Assembly (NCBI RefSeq): GCF_048268085.1
Contig: NZ_JBLWWF010000001.1
Span: 248,001-312,000, forward strand
DNA from: Neptunicella sp048268085
Lineage (GTDB): Bacteria > Pseudomonadota > Gammaproteobacteria > Enterobacterales > Alteromonadaceae
Reading direction: 5' to 3'
Length of the DNA stretch: 64,000 nucleotides
The position numbers and the translations under genes were made by a program. The notes beneath the pieces are model-generated. The model saw only the letters and a list, made by a program, of their open reading frames with translations, had not been told where the DNA came from and ran no database searches. This document shows, piece after piece, positions 60,153 to 64,000 of the stretch. The stretch's first letter is position 1. Every line of letters begins with the position of its first letter.

Positions 60153-62894
60153 TTAAAACTTATACTTGGCTCCCAAGTAATATTGACGACCGGTGCTATG
60201 GTAATAGGACAAACGGTTACCGTTTGAATCGACCCATTGATCATCGACTTCATCAGTCAAGTTTAACGCTTCCAGAGTAAACTGAACATGTTCATTCAAT
60301 TTATAGGTAACCGACGCATCTACGTTAGTGGTTGGGTTGGTTCCTTCCATATCATTACCGTTACGACCTAGTGCATTGGTTAGATATTCGGAACGATAGG
60401 CCATGGATATACGTGCCGCGAAAGCGTCTTTTTCATAATACAATGTCGCGCTGCGGGCATTTTCTGATAAGCCCTGTAAGTTACGTGTGGCTAACACTTC
60501 ACCGGACGTATTCACATAATCCAGCTGACCTTTTACGTAGGTATAGTTGGCGATGATACCAAAGTCTTGCCAGAACTCAGGCAAGAAGCTAAACGGCGTT
60601 TGATAACTAATCTCAAAGCCGTATAAATCCCCACCCGGGCCATTTAACGGTGTAGTGGTATCCCAGTTTACATTCTCGTCACAGCCAAACTCTGCACCAT
60701 AGCCCGGACCGGCATTACAGGCATCAATAGCTGCCTGAATGGGTAAGCCCGTTTCGGTGAAGGCTTTGGTTTCACGCAGGTTTTGTACCTGACTTTCGAC
60801 ATCTTTTCTGAAGACCGCTAAGCCTAATAAACCATCGTTTTCAAAGTATAATTCTAAGCCTAAATCATAGGTTTTGGCGCGGGTGGGTTCTAAAGTGGGG
60901 TTACCGCCACTGATGGAGCGAGCTCCACCGGATACCGATACTGATACGTTTGGACGAATGCTAGCTAAGCCTGCTCTGGCCATCACTTCGGCATAGCCAA
61001 CACGGATTAGCACATCGTCTTTGGGTTCAAATACCAAGTTCATTGAAGGCAGTGTTTCTGAGTAGCTATGATCCGCAGTGATTAATTCAGGATCACCACC
61101 AATCGTCGCCCAAGCGGTAGAGGTTTGGTCGGTATTAACGTAACGCACACCTACATCACCTCGTACGATGGTATCACCCAGCTCAGTGTTGAATACCATT
61201 TGCACATAAGCGCCTTGAGTTTCTTCACCAGAAGAGTAATTCTCGGTTAAGCGATTTTCCGTGCTGACTGCAAAAGTCCCGGTATTACTGTAAATATTAA
61301 ATGTATCGGCAATGGCATCCCGATCCGGGATTAACCATACCGGATCAACGCCAAGACCGGAGTCATAAGACATAATAAATTCGGAGGAGGTTGAAATGGC
61401 ACTGGCTGCACCACCTTCTGAAGCAATTCTTGCACCGAAGGTTTCAAACTCGAATTTTTTATAATGAATACCGGATTTCAGCATGATGCTGTCATTCAGA
61501 TCATATTCCAGATTCAACTCGGCAGTATCAAAGGTGTTTTGGGCGCCTAATGGGCGTAGACGCACACTGTTAGGCGACCAACCATCGGCATCATATACAC
61601 CACTACCAAAAATTAATTCCGGATCCTGACGTTTGCCACCGCGATAATCATAGCTGAAATCAACCCCGCGTTTTTCCATCACGATAGTGGTTTGAATTGG
61701 ATTGTCGAATTCGGATTTAGCCGTACCAACTAAACCGTCGAGGCGCAATGTGTCGCTCAAAGCGTGCTCAAGGCTGAGGGTATATTGAGTAAATTCGGTG
61801 GACAGTTCATCGTAGCGGTTTTCTGACCGCACGGTGGCGTTTTCAAACGCGCCTTGAGTCATGGTGTTGGTGCCATCAATTTCGTAACTGGTGACATTCA
61901 TGCCACTGGTTAGGCCGCTACTATTGAGGATCCCCTGCATAAATACTTCTTGACGTGATGCATCATGTTTGGAGTACAAAATATCCAAGCTGATTTCGGT
62001 ATCGTCAGATGGTCTGGCCTGAAACGAAGCACTCATGCCTAAACGTTTCATTTCGTGTTGATAGGAATCATAACGCGGTAGTCTGGGACGAAATGCTTCG
62101 TTGATCTCGGCCAATTCCGCTGCATCGGCATTGCCTTGATAGTTACCAAAATCGTTGGAGTTATCCCAACGCACGGTACTAGCACCGTTATCATCAATAT
62201 TACGTTCCGAATAGGATAATGAGAACAGTGCACCAAATTTGCCATCAGCAAAAGTATTACTGATCAGGAATGAAGCCTTGGGATCGGTGCCGCTGGCCAT
62301 ATCGTTGTAACCCAATTGGCCGGAAGCCGCTAGCGTGAACCCGTCATAGTTAAATGGCTGAGCCGCTTTTAAATCAACGGTGGCACCTAAAGAACCTTCT
62401 TCGACATCAGCAGACGCGGTTTTTCTGACCGTTAATGAACTGAATAGATCAGAAGAAAATGTATTGAAATCAAATCCCCGTCCACGGTTTGCCCCACCGA
62501 TGGCATCAGTACCACCGCTGGTGGCAATGGCTTCCATTCCGTTAATTCTGACCCGGGTAAAATCCGGGCCAAGACCACGAACTGATATTTGGCGACCTTC
62601 ACCGGCAGCACGGCTAATGGCAACCCCCGGAATGCGTTGTAAAGATTCGGCCAGATTTAAATCGGGGAAATCCGCTATATCTTCTGCCAAAATGGTATCG
62701 ACTGCACCAGTTGCAGTGCGCTTGTCGACTAGGGCTTTGTTTAAACTGTCACGAAAGCTTCCGGTTACTTCTATCACTTCCAGACTATCGTCTGTTTCTT
62801 CTTGCGCAAAGGCAGCGGGCAGGCCGAGATACTGGTAGCCAGATAACAGACATAAGCATGTAATTAGTTTTTTCCGTTGGAACTTGGGTTTCAT
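60153..62894 (-). CDS. TonB-dependent receptor of the Xanthomonas/Caulobacter carbohydrate type
   Basis: This outer-membrane receptor of 913 residues has a signal ending near AAFAQ. The plug domain has VIEVTGSFRDSLNKALVDKR, DFPDLNLAESLQRIPGVAISR, GEGRQISVRGLGPDFTRVRING and VDLKAAQPF; the barrel ends in a terminal phenylalanine (LGAKYKF). The layout matches the TonB-Xanth-Caul receptors that import plant or algal oligosaccharides. GAGGTG five bases upstream fixes ATG 62894. With DUF4861 downstream and a divergent kduD, import of uronate-containing oligosaccharides (pectin or alginate) is likely. Two CCGG-centred operators lie in its promoter region. Confidence 0.93.
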   Translation of the reverse strand: MKPKFQRKKLITCLCLLSGYQYLGLPAAFAQEETDDSLEVIEVTGSFRDSLNKALVDKRTATGAVDTILAEDIADFPDLNLAESLQRIPGVAISRAAGEGRQISVRGLGPDFTRVRINGMEAIATSGGTDAIGGANRGRGFDFNTFSSDLFSSLTVRKTASADVEEGSLGATVDLKAAQPFNYDGFTLAASGQLGYNDMASGTDPKASFLISNTFADGKFGALFSLSYSERNIDDNGASTVRWDNSNDFGNYQGNADAAELAEINEAFRPRLPRYDSYQHEMKRLGMSASFQARPSDDTEISLDILYSKHDASRQEVFMQGILNSSGLTSGMNVTSYEIDGTNTMTQGAFENATVRSENRYDELSTEFTQYTLSLEHALSDTLRLDGLVGTAKSEFDNPIQTTIVMEKRGVDFSYDYRGGKRQDPELIFGSGVYDADGWSPNSVRLRPLGAQNTFDTAELNLEYDLNDSIMLKSGIHYKKFEFETFGARIASEGGAASAISTSSEFIMSYDSGLGVDPVWLIPDRDAIADTFNIYSNTGTFAVSTENRLTENYSSGEETQGAYVQMVFNTELGDTIVRGDVGVRYVNTDQTSTAWATIGGDPELITADHSYSETLPSMNLVFEPKDDVLIRVGYAEVMARAGLASIRPNVSVSVSGGARSISGGNPTLEPTRAKTYDLGLELYFENDGLLGLAVFRKDVESQVQNLRETKAFTETGLPIQAAIDACNAGPGYGAEFGCDENVNWDTTTPLNGPGGDLYGFEISYQTPFSFLPEFWQDFGIIANYTYVKGQLDYVNTSGEVLATRNLQGLSENARSATLYYEKDAFAARISMAYRSEYLTNALGRNGNDMEGTNPTTNVDASVTYKLNEHVQFTLEALNLTDEVDDQWVDSNGNRLSYYHSTGRQYYLGAKYKF

Positions 62895-62976
62895 GTAACA
62901 CCTCATTAGGTACATTTATTATATTGTCTCAGCCAGTCATACATCTGCACTGACGGTTACATTTCGTTTTATCCTT

Positions 62977-62992
62977 ACGCCACCGGTAGCAA
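62977..62992. promoter_or_regulatory. Second, weaker LacI-type operator site
   Basis: ACGCCACCGGTAGCAA matches 13 of 16 bases of the perfect palindrome at 63008-63023 and is centred 31 bases away, about three helical turns, so two dimers could bind on the same face. Confidence 0.65.
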
Positions 62993-63007
62993 ATAATTGT
63001 TGACAAA

Positions 63008-63023
63008 TTGCTACCGGTAGCAA
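63008..63023. promoter_or_regulatory. LacI-type operator, perfect palindrome TTGCTACCGGTAGCAA
   Basis: This 16-bp perfect palindrome has the central CCGG and flanking A-T symmetry typical of LacI-family operators. It lies between the divergent TonB receptor and kduD genes. No LacI gene is inside the window; the regulator may be encoded just beyond it. Confidence 0.82.
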
Positions 63024-63232
63024 AAACTTTTAATACTTTGTTTGTTTGATGTAAACAAAATGTAATTCGCAGATTAGGTAATTTTAAAAAAAGCTCAAAT
63101 GTTTTAAGAATATTTATTCAAATACGAATATTTAAGTTTTTATATGAATAGATTTTGGTGTTCGTACTTGAACCAACGTAAACCCCTGTTAGTCTCATCA
63201 AACTTGAATAAACGGGTTAGGAATATGTGCAG

Positions 63233-63991
63233 ATGATTAATTTTTCACTAGACGGAAAGCATGCCTTAGTGACTGGAGCTAGCAGAGGCTTAGGGCAGGC
63301 AATTGCAATTGCGTTAGCTCAAGCGGGAGCAAAGGTCGTGTGTGCGAGTTCACGCCAAGGAGGATGTGATCAAACTTTGCAACATATTCATAATAGTGGT
63401 GGTCAGGGATTTGTGCTTGATGCTGACTTGAGCGATGAAAATGCTGTAAAGGAATTAGCAGAAAAAGCAAAAGCCATCTGTGGTGAGATTGATATTCTGG
63501 TCAATAACGGTGGCACCATATTTCGCCATCCTGCGGTCAGTTATCCCATGGAAGAGTGGCATCGAGTTTTGCAAGTTAATCTGGATGCCAGTTTTATGCT
63601 TTGTCAGGCCGTTGGCAAAGACATGATCAAAAAAGGTCAGGGCAAAATTATCAATATTGCGTCAATGCTGTCATACAGCGGGGGCTTGACGGTGCCTGCC
63701 TATACTGCCAGCAAACACGCTATTGCCGGATTAACCAAAGCCTTAGCTAATGAGTGGGCGCAACACAATATTCAGGTGAATGCGATTGCACCTGGTTATA
63801 TCCGTACTGATAACACTGAAGCATTACAAAACGATGAAGCTCGCAGTGAGCAAATTAAGCAACGCATCCCAGCCGGACGTTGGGGCGAACCTGAAGATTT
63901 ACAAGGTGCTGCGGTCTTTTTGGCGAGTCAGGCCAGTAATTATATTAATGGTCATATTTTAGCTGTCGATGGCGGCTGGTTAGCGAGATAG
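63233..63991 (+). CDS. kduD: KduD-like 2-dehydro-3-deoxy-D-gluconate 5-dehydrogenase (SDR)
   Basis: This 252-residue short-chain dehydrogenase has the cofactor motif TGASRGLGQA near residue 14, NNGGT, the catalytic serine region IASMLSYSGG and YTASKHAIAGL, and a C-terminal YINGHILAVDGGWLAR. Length and the opening FSLDGKHALVTG fit KduD, which interconverts 2,5-diketo-3-deoxygluconate and KDG in uronate breakdown. Other SDR sugar dehydrogenases are close relatives, so the exact substrate is inferred from context. ATG 63233 with AGGA ten bases upstream is preferred; a GTG six bases earlier is possible. It is probably the first gene of an operon running out of the window. Confidence 0.9.
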   Translation: MINFSLDGKHALVTGASRGLGQAIAIALAQAGAKVVCASSRQGGCDQTLQHIHNSGGQGFVLDADLSDENAVKELAEKAKAICGEIDILVNNGGTIFRHPAVSYPMEEWHRVLQVNLDASFMLCQAVGKDMIKKGQGKIINIASMLSYSGGLTVPAYTASKHAIAGLTKALANEWAQHNIQVNAIAPGYIRTDNTEALQNDEARSEQIKQRIPAGRWGEPEDLQGAAVFLASQASNYINGHILAVDGGWLAR

Positions 63992-64000
63992 AGAATTCAA

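Larger units (their letters stand above)
62895..63232. promoter_or_regulatory. Divergent control region between TonB receptor and kduD
   Basis: This region of about 340 bases carries two CCGG-centred operator-like sites (62977-62992 and 63008-63023) and an AT-rich remainder. No gene is present. Confidence 0.75.

Overview
The window looks like chromosome of a marine gammaproteobacterium of the Alteromonadales type. This is inferred from moderate-to-low GC, two large TonB-dependent receptors, a Dcp-type M3 peptidase, a split-subunit proton-translocating transhydrogenase, a PutA without a DNA-binding domain, and a KDPG-aldolase/KduD uronate branch. No rRNA, tRNA, insertion sequence, prophage or CRISPR array was seen. 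The genus cannot be fixed from this sequence alone.

Layout. 1-3.8 kb: the 3' part of a beta-lactamase-fold hydrolase, an L-Ala-D/L-Glu epimerase and a DUF819 membrane protein. 3.9-21.1 kb: mostly housekeeping or unrelated genes (ilvE, a ribbon-helix-helix regulator with its own palindrome, a YjdM zinc ribbon, a DUF3750 lipoprotein, an EEP nuclease, AraC, a SnoaL-like protein, a lone MlaC, PutA, an octaheme-HEAT-TPR cytochrome, a metallophosphoesterase, three tandem EF-hand proteins and an M3 peptidase). 21.3-48.7 kb: a large peptidoglycan-salvage region. 48.7-54.3 kb: a LysR regulator divergent from an RND efflux pair. 54.8-57.6 kb: pntAA-pntAB-pntB. 57.6-64 kb: a uronate branch (KDPG aldolase, DUF4861 lipoprotein, TonB receptor, KduD) with LacI-type operators and a dense island of intergenic repeats.

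The most interesting system is the peptidoglycan locus. Its first operon has a secreted SxxK hydrolase, a DUF819 permease candidate, an NlpC/P60 endopeptidase (YkfC-like), a second L-Ala-D/L-Glu epimerase (YkfB-like) and an L,D-transpeptidase-fold protein. It is followed by a sodium/solute symporter, a BadF-type sugar kinase (MurK-like), MurQ and a secreted exo-N-acetylmuramidase of the DUF1343/NamZ (GH171) family. A MurR-like RpiR regulator then lies divergent from a Dld-II type D-lactate dehydrogenase. Next come NagX, a two-domain lipoprotein NagZ, an Oar-like TonB receptor, a fusion of an AmiD-like amidase with a PBP4B/AmiE-like hydrolase, another serine hydrolase and gamma-glutamyltranspeptidase.

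Together these could bind, trim and import cell-wall fragments. The sugar arm would run MurNAc to MurNAc-6-P to GlcNAc-6-P plus D-lactate, with the D-lactate oxidised to pyruvate. The peptide arm would cut gamma-D-Glu bonds and epimerise L-Ala-D-Glu for amino-acid catabolism. The arrangement resembles the Bacillus MurNAc operon plus the ykf operon, combined in a Gram-negative genome with an outer-membrane receptor. A short shared motif (AAATAAGAAT or AAATAAGGAAT) precedes several of these transcripts and may mark a common operator.
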